Assembly (NCBI RefSeq): GCF_008065135.1
Contig: NZ_CP042914.1
Location: 1,550,001-1,614,000 of the forward strand
Direction: 5' to 3'
From: Roseimaritima ulvae
Lineage (GTDB): Bacteria > Planctomycetota > Planctomycetia > Pirellulales > Pirellulaceae
DNA length: 64,000 nucleotides
In this document: in pieces, positions 56,174-64,000 of the stretch
How positions within the stretch are numbered: the stretch's first letter is position 1
Layout: every line of letters starts with the position of its first letter
Notes under the pieces: model-generated
What the model saw: the letters and a program-made list of their open reading frames with translations, nothing else
What the model was told of the DNA's origin: nothing
The model's database searches: none
Position numbers and translations under genes: made by a program

Positions 56174-57145
56174 TTAGGCCCATTTGGCTAGGTCGGCTGC
56201 CGAGACGTTGCCTCCGCACATCAGCAGGGCCACGGTTTCGTCTTTGTCGATCGTTGGCTGCTGTCGACGAGCGGCGGCCAGGCAGCATGCGGCCGCGGGT
56301 TCGACCAGCGTTTTGGTGCGTTCCAAGAGAAAGGTCATGGCTTCGATGGTTTCCTGGTCGCTGACCACCACCAGTTCATCAACGCGTTGTCGAACATGTT
56401 GGTAGGTCATCTCGCTGACCTTGGGAGCGCCCAGCGTGCGCGCGATCGAAGTGATCGCCGGCAGTTCGATCAAATCCTGTGCGGCGATGCTGCGGGCCAT
56501 CGCATCGGCACCCTCGGTTTCGACTCCGATAACACGAATTTCCGGATTGGCGGCTTTCAGAGCCGTGGCCATGCCGGCGATCAGTCCTCCGCCTCCGATG
56601 CTGATGTAGATGCGCGACAGCTGCGGCAATGCTTCCAGAATCTCCAGGGCCACGGTGCCCTGCCCCGCGGCGACCGCGTGATCATCGAAGGGATGGATCA
56701 CGGACATGCCCTGGTTCTCTAGTTCCACGCAGGCGGCAAAGGCGGCGCGAATGTCATCGGCCAACACGATTTCGGCACCATAACCTCGGGTGGCATCCAA
56801 GTAATTTTTAGGCGTGCTGGCGGGCATGCAGATCGTGGCGTGAACACCCAACGCGCGGGCGGCATAAGCGACGCCTTGCGCGTGGTTCCCGCCGCTCACG
56901 CCCACCACTCCGGCCGAGCGCTGCGCGTCCGACATGGTCAGCAGTTTGTTAAATGCGCCGCGAGGCTTAAACGATCCGGTCTTTTGCAGACACTCCAGTT
57001 TCAGATGTATCTCGGCACCCAATTCGTCCGACAAGGTCGAAGAGCGGATCAGTGGAGTGCGATGGACATAGGCCGCGATGCGTTTCTGACCTTCGTGGAT
57101 CGATGCCACGTCCAGCAGTTGCGTAGGAAGGTTGGGTTTTGACAT
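56174..57145 (-). CDS. Threonine/serine dehydratase (PLP, fold type II)
   Basis: A 323-residue PLP enzyme deaminating threonine or serine to 2-oxobutyrate or pyruvate. The PLP lysine is Lys60 in KTGSFKPRGAFNK; SGGNHAQGVAYAA binds substrate and the phosphate loop is ISIGGGGLIAGMAT. There is no ACT domain, so it belongs to the catabolic type (TdcB-like) or serine racemase-like type rather than biosynthetic IlvA. ATG 57145 is one base after the stop of the amidohydrolase gene, making it the last gene of a catabolic operon that starts with the MFS transporter at 60530. Confidence 0.9.
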   Translation of the reverse strand: MSKPNLPTQLLDVASIHEGQKRIAAYVHRTPLIRSSTLSDELGAEIHLKLECLQKTGSFKPRGAFNKLLTMSDAQRSAGVVGVSGGNHAQGVAYAARALGVHATICMPASTPKNYLDATRGYGAEIVLADDIRAAFAACVELENQGMSVIHPFDDHAVAAGQGTVALEILEALPQLSRIYISIGGGGLIAGMATALKAANPEIRVIGVETEGADAMARSIAAQDLIELPAITSIARTLGAPKVSEMTYQHVRQRVDELVVVSDQETIEAMTFLLERTKTLVEPAAACCLAAARRQQPTIDKDETVALLMCGGNVSAADLAKWA

Positions 57146-57146
57146 A

Positions 57147-58085
57147 TCAGCTGAAAAACACCTTGTTGGCGGTGCCGCGCAGCATCCACTGCTTATCATC
57201 ATCGGAGAGAAAATCGATGCGATCACGGATCAGCGAAATCGAAGCTGCGTAGCTGTGTTCGCCTTGCACTTGATAAGGACAATCACTGGCCCACATCAAT
57301 CGCTTCGGGCCGAAGGCGTCGACAACTTGGCGGATCATGGGAATCAGGTCGTCGTAGGGCGGCGACTTTTGGCCCAACGCATAAAATGCGGACGTTTTGA
57401 CGTGGACGTTGGGGAAGCGAGCCAAGCGGCAGAGGGCGGCGAGTGGTTTCGCTTCGATTTCCCCGCTGACTCCCACGCGAGCAAAGTGATCCACCACGAC
57501 GGTGGTTTCGGGAAAGCGTTTGCACAGGGCGTCGACGTACTGAATATCGCCGGGGTTGATTAGCGGACAAACGGCCAGCCCGTCCCGACCGGCTTTGCGC
57601 CACAGCCTCGCCATCGTGTCGCTGTTCGGCCAATCTTTGGCGTCGCCACGAGAATGCAGGCGAAAGCCGCGCATTCCCTGGTCTGCCAATGCGTCCATCT
57701 TCGCTTCCACGTCGTCGGATTGATGATCGATTAAGGCGACGCCCGCGAACACGCCCGGGTGCTCCTGCATCGCTTGAAGCATGTAACGGTGATCGAATTC
57801 GTAAAAGCTCATCTGGATCAACACGATCCGGCGGACGTTTTCCTGGCGGCAATGACGCAGCAATTCCTCGGGCGTGAAACTGGGCGGCGCCATGTCCGAC
57901 AGTTTGAATCGCGGACTGATCGGATACCGCTTGGTGTCCGACGTCCAAACATGCACGTGGGCGTCAATCCAGCCGGCGTCCGAGTCTTGGGGAGCGGCCC
58001 AACCGGCGGCGGGAGCGAGTCCCAGGGCGGCACCTGCAGCCAGTCCCGTGCCCAGGAATGAGCGGCGACCGATAGAGGTTTTCAT
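57147..58085 (-). CDS. Amidohydrolase-2 family protein with Tat leader
   Basis: A 312-residue metal-dependent hydrolase (PF04909, TIM-barrel). ATG 58085 starts MKTSIGRRSFLGTGLAAGAA, a twin-Arg leader cleaved near GWAAP. IDAHVHVW (HxH metal pair) opens the catalytic domain; GFRLHS, TVVVDHFARVG and LMWASDCPYQV provide further His and Asp ligands. The family acts on lactones, ureido or decarboxylation substrates; the substrate here is unknown. It lies between the M20 peptidase (overlapping frame, stop 58105 upstream) and the dehydratase, so probably serves the same breakdown route. Confidence 0.85.
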   Translation of the reverse strand: MKTSIGRRSFLGTGLAAGAALGLAPAAGWAAPQDSDAGWIDAHVHVWTSDTKRYPISPRFKLSDMAPPSFTPEELLRHCRQENVRRIVLIQMSFYEFDHRYMLQAMQEHPGVFAGVALIDHQSDDVEAKMDALADQGMRGFRLHSRGDAKDWPNSDTMARLWRKAGRDGLAVCPLINPGDIQYVDALCKRFPETTVVVDHFARVGVSGEIEAKPLAALCRLARFPNVHVKTSAFYALGQKSPPYDDLIPMIRQVVDAFGPKRLMWASDCPYQVQGEHSYAASISLIRDRIDFLSDDDKQWMLRGTANKVFFS

Positions 58086-58104
58086 GATGATTCTCCCAGT
58101 GGAA

Positions 58105-59277
58105 TTATTCAAACGCGATCATAAAGTTGCGATACACCTCGGCCGCGCGTTCGACCTGCTGGCAGTCGATGTATTCGACCGCCGCGTGCGCCTGGTCGAT
58201 GCTGCCCGGTCCTAAGATCATACTCGGAATTCCTTGGGCTCCGAACTTGCTGGCGTCGCTGCAGAACGGTACGCCGATGGCCGTGGCGTCCAAGCCCAGG
58301 TCACCCAGCACACGCTGCATGGTTTGCACGGCGGCGGAATCGGCGTCGGTTTCCAGTGGGACGTCGGTCAGCATCGGCGGGTGCATCACCACTTTCAGCT
58401 GCGGCTCGCTGGCGGCCAATTCGTCCAATAGCATCTGGTAGTGCGCCAAGGCGGATTCGGGCGTTTCCCCGGGCAACAGCCGGCGGTCAATTTCGATTTC
58501 ACAGCGGTCGGGAACGAAGTTGATTTGCACGCCGCCGCGGATCACGCCTACGTTGCAGGTCGCCGCGCCCAGCAAAGGGTGACGCTCAGCGGACATTCGC
58601 AACGTATCTTGTTCCAACACCGCAATCACGCGGGCCATATTTTCGATCGCATTGACGCCCAGGTGTGGCTTGGCGGAATGCGCCGCGGTGCCGATAGTTT
58701 CGATCTTCCAACGCACCAAACCCTTACTGGCGATCACCGGTTGTAGCTCAGTGGGTTCGGCGACGATCGCTGCGTCGGCTTGCAGCGGTGTCCCATCGGC
58801 TTGCATCGCGGCGCAGAAAGCGACCACGCCGCGGTACGAGTATTCTTCGTCGATGGTGGCGGCAAACAGCACGTCACAGGGGGGCGTGATGTTATCGGCA
58901 ACCAGCCCAGCTGCGGCGTGCATCATGGCCGCCATGCCGCCTTTGGTGTCGCAACTGCCGCGGCCGTACATCCTGCCTTCACGAATTTCTGGTTCCCATG
59001 GATCGATGGTCATGCCGGCGACCGAAACCGTGTCCATGTGGGCTTCGAAAACGATTCGCCGTGAAGAGTCGCGACCGGGAATCCGAGCGATCACGTTGGG
59101 GCGATCCTGATAAACCGGTTGCCGCCAGGTTTCAATCCCGCGGTTTGCAAAGTAGCGTTCGACAAAGTCAGCCATGGCGACTTCCGGCACGCCGCCTTCG
59201 TAGTTGGGATTGACGCTATTGATGCGGACCAGATCCGCCAACAAATCGAGTACCGACTGTGTTTCTTGTTTGCTCAT
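58105..59277 (-). CDS. M20-family metallopeptidase (ArgE/DapE-like)
   Basis: A 390-residue di-zinc amidohydrolase. ATG 59277 gives MSKQETQSVLDLLADLVRIN. Metal ligands are visible in EAHMDTVSV (His-x-Asp), GRGSCDTKGGMAAMMHA (bridging Asp), IDEEYS (catalytic Glu and ligand Glu), and the late IDQAHAAVEYID (His). A dimerisation domain follows TAAHSAKPHLGVNAI. ArgE deacetylates N-acetylornithine, but many catabolic M20 enzymes look alike. Its ATG overlaps the MFS stop by 4 bases (ATGA), implying coupled translation; the amidohydrolase starts 20 bases beyond its stop. Confidence 0.88.
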   Translation of the reverse strand: MSKQETQSVLDLLADLVRINSVNPNYEGGVPEVAMADFVERYFANRGIETWRQPVYQDRPNVIARIPGRDSSRRIVFEAHMDTVSVAGMTIDPWEPEIREGRMYGRGSCDTKGGMAAMMHAAAGLVADNITPPCDVLFAATIDEEYSYRGVVAFCAAMQADGTPLQADAAIVAEPTELQPVIASKGLVRWKIETIGTAAHSAKPHLGVNAIENMARVIAVLEQDTLRMSAERHPLLGAATCNVGVIRGGVQINFVPDRCEIEIDRRLLPGETPESALAHYQMLLDELAASEPQLKVVMHPPMLTDVPLETDADSAAVQTMQRVLGDLGLDATAIGVPFCSDASKFGAQGIPSMILGPGSIDQAHAAVEYIDCQQVERAAEVYRNFMIAFE

Positions 59278-60530
59278 CCTGGTAACTCTTGTTTCCACGG
59301 AACCGGTTGGATCGGTCCGACCATCGTCAGGTAGGCGGCGGTGCCAAGAGTCATCACGATGGCGGCCGCATAGAACGCCGTTTGGTAGGACCCCGAGGCT
59401 TCCACCGTCCAGCCGGCGACCAGCGGCGATGTGATACCGCCCATGTTGCCGATGCAGTTTTGGATGCCTGTCCAGCTGCCGGCCGCCGGTCCCGCCATGG
59501 TCTGCGTCATCGCCCAGACGTTCGCGGTGAACATGCCCAAGGCGCAGCAGGTGGCGATCAGCAGAATCACGCACACGGTCGACGATGACGCCAGCGACGC
59601 GGCCACCAGCAATCCAGCGGCTAGCAGAAAACCGCCCAGAGCGATGCCTTTGCGAACCAGCGTCGGCGAACCGCCGCGAGCGATCAACCGATCAGCCGTC
59701 CAACCGGAGACGACCGACGAGCCGGCCATGGCTAGAAAGGGCAAGGCCGCCAACACGGCGGTTGCTTTTAGATCGTACTTGTGCACATCCATCAGGTACG
59801 ATGGCAGCCACGTCAACAGGAAATACCACACGTATCCCAAGGCGAACATGCCCAGCGATGTGCCCCATACCGAAGGGGTTAACAAGACTTGGACGGTGGA
59901 GGGGCGCTCGACCGCTTCGCTTGGGGTTGCAGTCGCATAATCCTGCTTGGGGCGACTGGGGATCCAGCGGACCCAAGGAACCAGCCAGAAAAAGCCGCCC
60001 AAGCCCAGTACGATAAACAGCGGTCGCCAACCAAATTGGTCCACCAACAAGCCCCCGGCCAGAATGCTCAGCGCGGGGCCGATTTTGGTGCCCGCATCGA
60101 TCAACGAGTTGGCCGTGCCGCGTTGATGTTCGGGGTAGTTTTCCACGATCAATCGCGAGATCGCCGGATAGGCCGCACTTTCACCGATCCCCAGCAACAA
60201 CCGGGCGGCAATCAGCAGGACAAACCCGTTGACGAATCCCGTCAACGCCGTGGCAATCGTCCAAATCAAATAGCCCCCGGCGTAAACCCATTTCACGTCG
60301 TACCGGTCGACCAGCCAGCCGGCGGGCAGCTGCAGCAAGGCGTAGGTCCAAAAGAAGGCCGACAGCAGCAAGCCCTTTTGCGAATCCGTCAACGAGAATT
60401 CCAATTCCATCGAAGGAACGGCAACCGACAGCGCTCCACGGTCGATGTAATTGACCAGGATCGAAAGCACCAGCAAGGCGAGCAACACCCAACGCGTTGT
60501 CGGCGAAGGCAAGGGAGGCGTGGAAGTCAA
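59274..60530 (-). CDS. MFS transporter, anion:cation symporter type
   Basis: A 418-residue MFS protein with about 12 membrane segments, resembling the ACS (hexuronate/glucarate/phthalate) subfamily. YIDRGALSVAVPSMELEFSL and QLPAGWLVDRYDVKW are typical N-terminal blocks, RLLLGIGESAAYPAISRLI VENYPEHQRGTANS (shown with a break) carries the family motif after helix 4, and GWTADRLIARGG is the second-half MFS motif. The substrate is likely an organic acid or N-acyl amino compound given the operon, but that is inference. It is the first gene of the operon; 182 bases upstream hold the next gene's end and a repeat. Confidence 0.88.
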   Translation of the reverse strand: MTSTPPLPSPTTRWVLLALLVLSILVNYIDRGALSVAVPSMELEFSLTDSQKGLLLSAFFWTYALLQLPAGWLVDRYDVKWVYAGGYLIWTIATALTGFVNGFVLLIAARLLLGIGESAAYPAISRLIVENYPEHQRGTANSLIDAGTKIGPALSILAGGLLVDQFGWRPLFIVLGLGGFFWLVPWVRWIPSRPKQDYATATPSEAVERPSTVQVLLTPSVWGTSLGMFALGYVWYFLLTWLPSYLMDVHKYDLKATAVLAALPFLAMAGSSVVSGWTADRLIARGGSPTLVRKGIALGGFLLAAGLLVAASLASSSTVCVILLIATCCALGMFTANVWAMTQTMAGPAAGSWTGIQNCIGNMGGITSPLVAGWTVEASGSYQTAFYAAAIVMTLGTAAYLTMVGPIQPVPWKQELPG

Positions 60531-60595
60531 AATAGGCTGCCTGATGACTAGGAGGGAGCCCAGAGTCTAACCGATGCACGAGGCGTCTGCACGCT

Positions 60596-60688
60596 TGCCG
60601 TAGCCGAGCGTCGCCAGACTTTGGAGACGTGTGCCGAGTCGCCCCACCCTTTGCCGAACCGATCCACGCTCTGGCGAGCGTAGCTACG
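60596..60688. repeat. CGTAGCTACGCTCGCCAGAG repeat copies
   Basis: A clear inverted copy lies at 60664-60688 (CCACGCTCTGGCGAGCGTAG CTACG, shown with a break). A diverged copy in the other orientation (CCGTAGCCGAGCGTCGCCAG) sits at 60598-60618. Together they could form a long hairpin between the MFS start and the FAD oxidoreductase stop. Another copy is at 27098-27122. Confidence 0.75.
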
Positions 60689-60712
60689 AAAAAAGATTGT
60701 CGTCCGCGATGA

Positions 60713-62839
60713 CTATTTGGCGATCCACTGGACGGCGTCGACGATCACGTGGCCGTTGGTGTCTTGGTTGGTGATCGTGACCGCGGCGGGAGCGTCGGCA
60801 CTAAATTCGTATTCACCTAGTGACATCAACAGTTCGTCGATCGCTGGCACCTTCTTCTGATTCACGGTCACCGTTTTAGTGCCGCCAGCGTGGGTGATGG
60901 TGACCGGGACGTTGCTGGCTCGGTTGGGATTGTGTGAATATGCCAACCGCACTTCGTAACGACCGGGCTTTAACTTTGTCTCGAACCGCGCGGTTGCTTT
61001 TCCGTCACTGGTGTTGTCGTCGTGAAGATAATTCTGACCGACCCAATTGCCCGATGAGGTGCTGGTCAGCCAATAGCCCGCCAGCGTCGCCTGTTGGTTG
61101 TCGACCACGATGCCGTCGAGCGTTTTGGCAGCGACGCCGCCGCCACCGCCGGTCGACGACTTATGCGCGTATTCGAGTACTTGTCCTTCGGCTTCTAGAC
61201 GTTTGCGCAATTTTTCGTAATCGACATCTTGCACCGCGATGTCTTCGTCCAAGGCCATGCAGGCGGCCGTGGCAGCGGACTGGCCGAGGATCATGAACAC
61301 CGGTTCCATGCGGATCGAGCCGAAGGCGATGTGCGAGCTAGAGACACAGACCGGGACGACCAAATTGCTGCACTGGTCCTTTTTCGGCAGCACCGATCCG
61401 AACGCGATTTCGTAGGGACCATTGGTGCGAACGCCGATGTCGCCTTCGTTCTGCACGTAGCCTTCCGGCGTCACGTAGCGTTGCACGTTATGCGAATCCA
61501 TCGTGTAAGACCCCATCCCGATGGACTGCGGCGTGGGACGTTTTTTAAGCAATTCGTTTTCGGTCATCACGTATTCACCCACCATCCGGCGAGCTTCGCG
61601 GATATACAGTTGGTGGGGCCAGTTGCCGTTGTCTCGGAATTCATCGGCGGCCAGTCCCCATTGGCTGAATTTGGTTCGCACGTCATCTGGGACGCGGGGA
61701 TCGTTGGCCAGAAAGTACATCAGACCTTGCTGGTAGACTTCGTGTTCTCGAATGATTTCCTGGCGACGTTCATAAGACGCTTCGGGATAGTCGTAATTGA
61801 AACCGATGTTGTCGGTACTGAAGGGCCCGTGATTATTGGTGTCGGTTTTGTGGTTGGGGATCGGGTCGAACTTGCGGAAGCCCTCGCGCCAGCCCGCATC
61901 CAGGACGCGTAGCAGCAGTTCGTACTGGCTGGCGTCGTAGCCCTCGGGTTTGGGGAACGCAACGCGGTTCTTGGGATCGTTGGTCAAGCACATGCGAAAG
62001 CAGTAAGCCTGCACGCGGTGGTCCGCCGAACCGAATTCGCCCGGCGGATCGGGGCTGATCCGTGGCAGCAAACCGCTGTTGGCATCGCCGGGGATTTTGT
62101 AAGGGCTGATTTTGGTTTTTAAAACGCCAAAGTGGTGGCCGTGATGCAGGACGCCGGTCTGCACGCCATTCCATTTTTCATCGTACTGCTCCGTTGACTC
62201 GCGGCCGACGTGGTAATCGACTCCCGCGGCGGCCATTAAGTCGCCCTCGTAAGTCGCGTCGATGAAGCAGCGGCCTTTCAGCTTGAACCCGCTGAGCATT
62301 TGGATCGATTCGATGCGGCCGTCGCGTTTGACGACGCCGTCCGCTCGGTCCAGCCATTGATCGCGATACACGGGAATTTTGTAGTCGCGGACAAAGTCGT
62401 CAAACACTTGTTCGGCGACATGCGGTTCAAAAATCCACATCGTGCGTTGTTGCCCATCGATGGCCGCATTGCCCTGACCCTTGTTGCCGTATTCCTCTCG
62501 CGACTGCCAGGTCCAAGCATCTTCGTTGTTGTAATGTTTCCAAACGCGATGATAAAATTCGCGCGACAAGCCGCCGATGACCGCTTTGTTGCCCGTATCG
62601 GTCCATCCCAATCCGCCGCTGGACAGCCCACCGAGATGTTTGTCGGGGCAGACAATCACGGCAGAGTGTCCCATCTTTTTGGCCTGCACAGCGGCGATCA
62701 CCGCGCCCGAGGTGCCACCGTAGACGATCACATCGGCTTGTACGGTTTTGTCCGCCAATTGTGCGAAGGCGGTTTGCGCGAAGCCACAGATGCTGAACAG
62801 GCAAAGCGATAGGGCGGCAGGATGAAACAATTGCGTCAC
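60713..62839 (-). CDS. FAD-dependent oxidoreductase with golvesin-like C-terminal domain
   Basis: A 708-residue secreted flavoprotein. GTG 62839 gives a leader (QLFHPAALSLCLFSICGFAQ) cleaved near AFAQ. VQADVIVYGGTSGAVIAAVQ AKKMG (shown with a break) is a near-canonical FAD-binding Rossmann motif, and CPDKHLGGLSSGGLGWTDTG is the second FAD-contact block of the planctomycete FAD-oxidoreductase family (PF12831). The last ~140 residues (IVVDNQQATLAGYWLTSTSS, RYEVRLAYSHNPNRASNVPV) form a golvesin/xanthan-lyase-type beta domain, probably carbohydrate-binding. Substrate unknown. No in-frame ATG precedes the leader; GTG or a TTG a few codons up are the candidates. Confidence 0.85.
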   Translation of the reverse strand: MTQLFHPAALSLCLFSICGFAQTAFAQLADKTVQADVIVYGGTSGAVIAAVQAKKMGHSAVIVCPDKHLGGLSSGGLGWTDTGNKAVIGGLSREFYHRVWKHYNNEDAWTWQSREEYGNKGQGNAAIDGQQRTMWIFEPHVAEQVFDDFVRDYKIPVYRDQWLDRADGVVKRDGRIESIQMLSGFKLKGRCFIDATYEGDLMAAAGVDYHVGRESTEQYDEKWNGVQTGVLHHGHHFGVLKTKISPYKIPGDANSGLLPRISPDPPGEFGSADHRVQAYCFRMCLTNDPKNRVAFPKPEGYDASQYELLLRVLDAGWREGFRKFDPIPNHKTDTNNHGPFSTDNIGFNYDYPEASYERRQEIIREHEVYQQGLMYFLANDPRVPDDVRTKFSQWGLAADEFRDNGNWPHQLYIREARRMVGEYVMTENELLKKRPTPQSIGMGSYTMDSHNVQRYVTPEGYVQNEGDIGVRTNGPYEIAFGSVLPKKDQCSNLVVPVCVSSSHIAFGSIRMEPVFMILGQSAATAACMALDEDIAVQDVDYEKLRKRLEAEGQVLEYAHKSSTGGGGGVAAKTLDGIVVDNQQATLAGYWLTSTSSGNWVGQNYLHDDNTSDGKATARFETKLKPGRYEVRLAYSHNPNRASNVPVTITHAGGTKTVTVNQKKVPAIDELLMSLGEYEFSADAPAAVTITNQDTNGHVIVDAVQWIAK

Positions 62840-63015
62840 AATTATGTCCAACAGGTTGTGGGGAATAAGGGAGAGGACAACAGCAGCCAGCAGGGGCAAG
62901 AAATCGACGCGGAGGTCGAAAGGGGCGTGGACCTCGGCAAGCCCGAGGTCCATCATCGCCCCAAAAAGATTGGGGGCACATCAGCAGGGGCGACCCTGCT
63001 CACGTGGCCGCAGCA

Positions 63016-63213
63016 TTAAGCCAGTTGGACGTTTTCTGCGCAGGGGCCTTTCGGTCCACGACCCTCTTCGTAAGTCACTCGTTGCCCTTCTCGCAGGTCG
63101 TCAAAATTGACGCCCACCAGGCTGGACATATGGAAAAACAAATCCTTGCTGCCACCCGAATCGATGAATCCGTAGCCCTTGTCCGTTACCCGTTTGATCG
63201 TACCTTCTGCCAT
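63016..63213 (-). CDS. cspA: Cold-shock domain protein
   Basis: A 65-residue nucleic-acid-binding protein. RNP-1 is DKGYGFID (residues ~11-18) and RNP-2 is DLFFHMSSL (~24-32), the classical pair of the CspA fold, though the common VFVH is LFFH here. The ending EGRGPKGPCAENVQLA is as usual. Such proteins act as RNA chaperones. An upstream A/T-rich leader (63214-63300) could be a cold-shock-type 5' untranslated region, not demonstrated. It lies between the FAD oxidoreductase leader and a DUF1501 gene. Confidence 0.93.
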   Translation of the reverse strand: MAEGTIKRVTDKGYGFIDSGGSKDLFFHMSSLVGVNFDDLREGQRVTYEEGRGPKGPCAENVQLA

Positions 63214-63423
63214 TTTTCGTTCCTAAGGAATAAATGTTTGCCAGGTCACTCGAGAACCTTGGTGTTCAAGAGACGACCGAGCCAAGATTAAAAGTATATA
63301 GACCATTCACAGCAGGGGCGATGGTACACAAATGAATCGCCGCAATTTCCGCGGATTCGTCTCGGGGCAGACCGCTCGCGGGCAGCGGAGGGTTTGTCAG
63401 GCGAGCCCCCACAGCGGGCGGGA

Positions 63424-63469
63424 CAGCCGCTCAGGGGGAAAGCAAAAGCGAAGCTGACACGAGCGGCTG
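63424..63469. other. Hairpin upstream of the DUF1501 gene
   Basis: CAGCCGCTC (63424-63432) pairs with GAGCGGCTG (63461-63469) across a 28-base purine-rich loop. AAAACTATAATG follows, whose TATAAT is a possible -10 box for the DUF1501 gene at 63541. The rest of the 63214-63540 gap shows nothing I can identify. Confidence 0.4.
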
Positions 63470-63540
63470 AGAAAACTATAATGGGGGTCCCGCCAATCCT
63501 CCCCGCTCCGACCGACCCTCCTCACCCATACAGCCGATTG

Positions 63541-64000
63541 ATGTCCCAATCGCATCGCCGCCGCAAATCTTCTTCTTCACAAGGCTGTGCGGACTTTCGC
63601 CGCAGCCAGGCCACACGACGCCAACTATTGCAGGCCGGAATGTTGGGCGGCCTGGGGTTGGGAATGGCGGATTGGTTCCAGGCCCGCAGCGCGGCAGCCA
63701 CCTCCGAAGGGGCGATCGCCAAACCGGCCAAAGCCTGCATTTTTCTGTTCATGTGGGGTGGTCCCAGTCAGCTGGAAACATTTGACATGAAGCCGGAGGC
63801 GCCGGCCGAAGTCCGCGGCTCCTTTAACCCGGTGTCGACCAACGTCCCGGGGATTCAGATCTGCGAACACTTCACGCGACTGGCCAAGTTGACCGACAAA
63901 CTGGCCATCGTCCGCTCACTTTCTCACGACGATCCAGCGCATCTGTCCAGCGGTCACGCGACGGTGACCGGCCAGCCCGCGCCGGTATTGAAAAGCGATG
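63541..64000 (+). CDS. DUF1501 protein, 5' part (runs off the window)
   Basis: The first 153 codons of a DUF1501-family gene, cut by the window end. The N terminus is basic (MSQSHRRRKSSSSQGCADFR), then TRRQLLQAGMLGGLGLGMAD, a twin-Arg-like leader. The mature part AKACIFLFMWGGPSQLETFD MKPEAP (shown with a break), EVRGSFNPVSTNVPGIQICE and LAIVRSLSHDDPAHLSSGHA is diagnostic of DUF1501. In planctomycetes it is usually beside a DUF1553 (PSD1) cytochrome-like gene, which would be upstream or downstream; upstream here is cspA, so a partner may follow beyond 64000. Confidence 0.9.
   Translation, partial: MSQSHRRRKSSSSQGCADFRRSQATRRQLLQAGMLGGLGLGMADWFQARSAAATSEGAIAKPAKACIFLFMWGGPSQLETFDMKPEAPAEVRGSFNPVSTNVPGIQICEHFTRLAKLTDKLAIVRSLSHDDPAHLSSGHATVTGQPAPVLKSD

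Noticed and set aside
58733-58765. GTAGCTCAGTGGGTTC, resembling a tRNA D-arm
   Set aside because: It lies within the M20 peptidase gene (reverse strand) and no acceptor stem, anticodon arm or T-arm could be fitted around it.

Overview
The window reads as a chromosomal segment of a planctomycete, most likely a Pirellulaceae (Rhodopirellula-like) bacterium. The basis is gene content: paired DUF1552 and DUF1592/cytochrome-like proteins, a DUF1501 protein, three formylglycine-type sulfatases, a sialate O-acetylesterase, tetrahydromethanopterin-linked C1 genes (fae, mtdB), twin-arginine-like leaders, and many short dispersed palindromes. No rRNA, tRNA, CRISPR array or prophage was recognised. Assignments rest on reading protein sequences and motifs by eye; no database search was run.

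Layout. 1-6.4 kb: an MFS transporter, a REP-associated tyrosine transposase (RAYT) between two copies of a mosaic palindromic element, and a translationally coupled DUF1552/DUF1592 pair. 6.9-14.6 kb: a sulfatase, a ~1 kb tandem array of ~175-bp units, then a tight fucI - hydroxyacid dehydrogenase - class III fructose-bisphosphatase operon. 14.6-16.5 kb: three ~200-bp tandem repeats leading into a GxxExxY-type nuclease-like gene, then a fragment of a Na/Pi cotransporter gene. 16.5-21.3 kb: sialate O-acetylesterase and two convergent sulfatases. 21.5-27.7 kb: an STN-domain protein, then a minus-strand run of a redoxin, rsmH, an EboE-like gene and ald, plus a conserved hypothetical. 27.8-33.3 kb: ammonium transporter, FKBP isomerase, sugar dehydrogenase, and a rimB-rimK pair in which RimK carries a TrkA-C-like tail. 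33.3-37.4 kb: glycosyltransferase, mtdB, fae and an ATP-grasp protein. 37.4-50.6 kb: SGNH hydrolase, zinc-ribbon/TerB protein, flgL-fliW-csrA, NosR-like flavoprotein with purine nucleoside phosphorylase, ECF sigma factor, PDZ protein, GNAT, HemP, kelch protein and TrmK. 50.6-64 kb: a second DUF1552/DUF1592 pair in reversed order, an AlkC-like HEAT protein, a catabolic operon (MFS - M20 peptidase - amidohydrolase - threonine dehydratase), an FAD oxidoreductase, a cold-shock protein and the 5' part of a DUF1501 gene.

The genes suggest an aerobic marine heterotroph that desulfates and degrades complex polysaccharides (sulfatases, acetylesterase, fucose isomerase) and handles formaldehyde through H4MPT. 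The most unusual feature is the repeat landscape. At least eight distinct repeat families occur. Several sit at convergent gene ends, where they may act as bidirectional terminators. One family is read in frame inside a protein leader and another copy forms a protein C-terminus. The GxxExxY locus, whose 3' end sequence recurs in the upstream tandem units, is the best candidate for an undescribed mobile or replicating unit.
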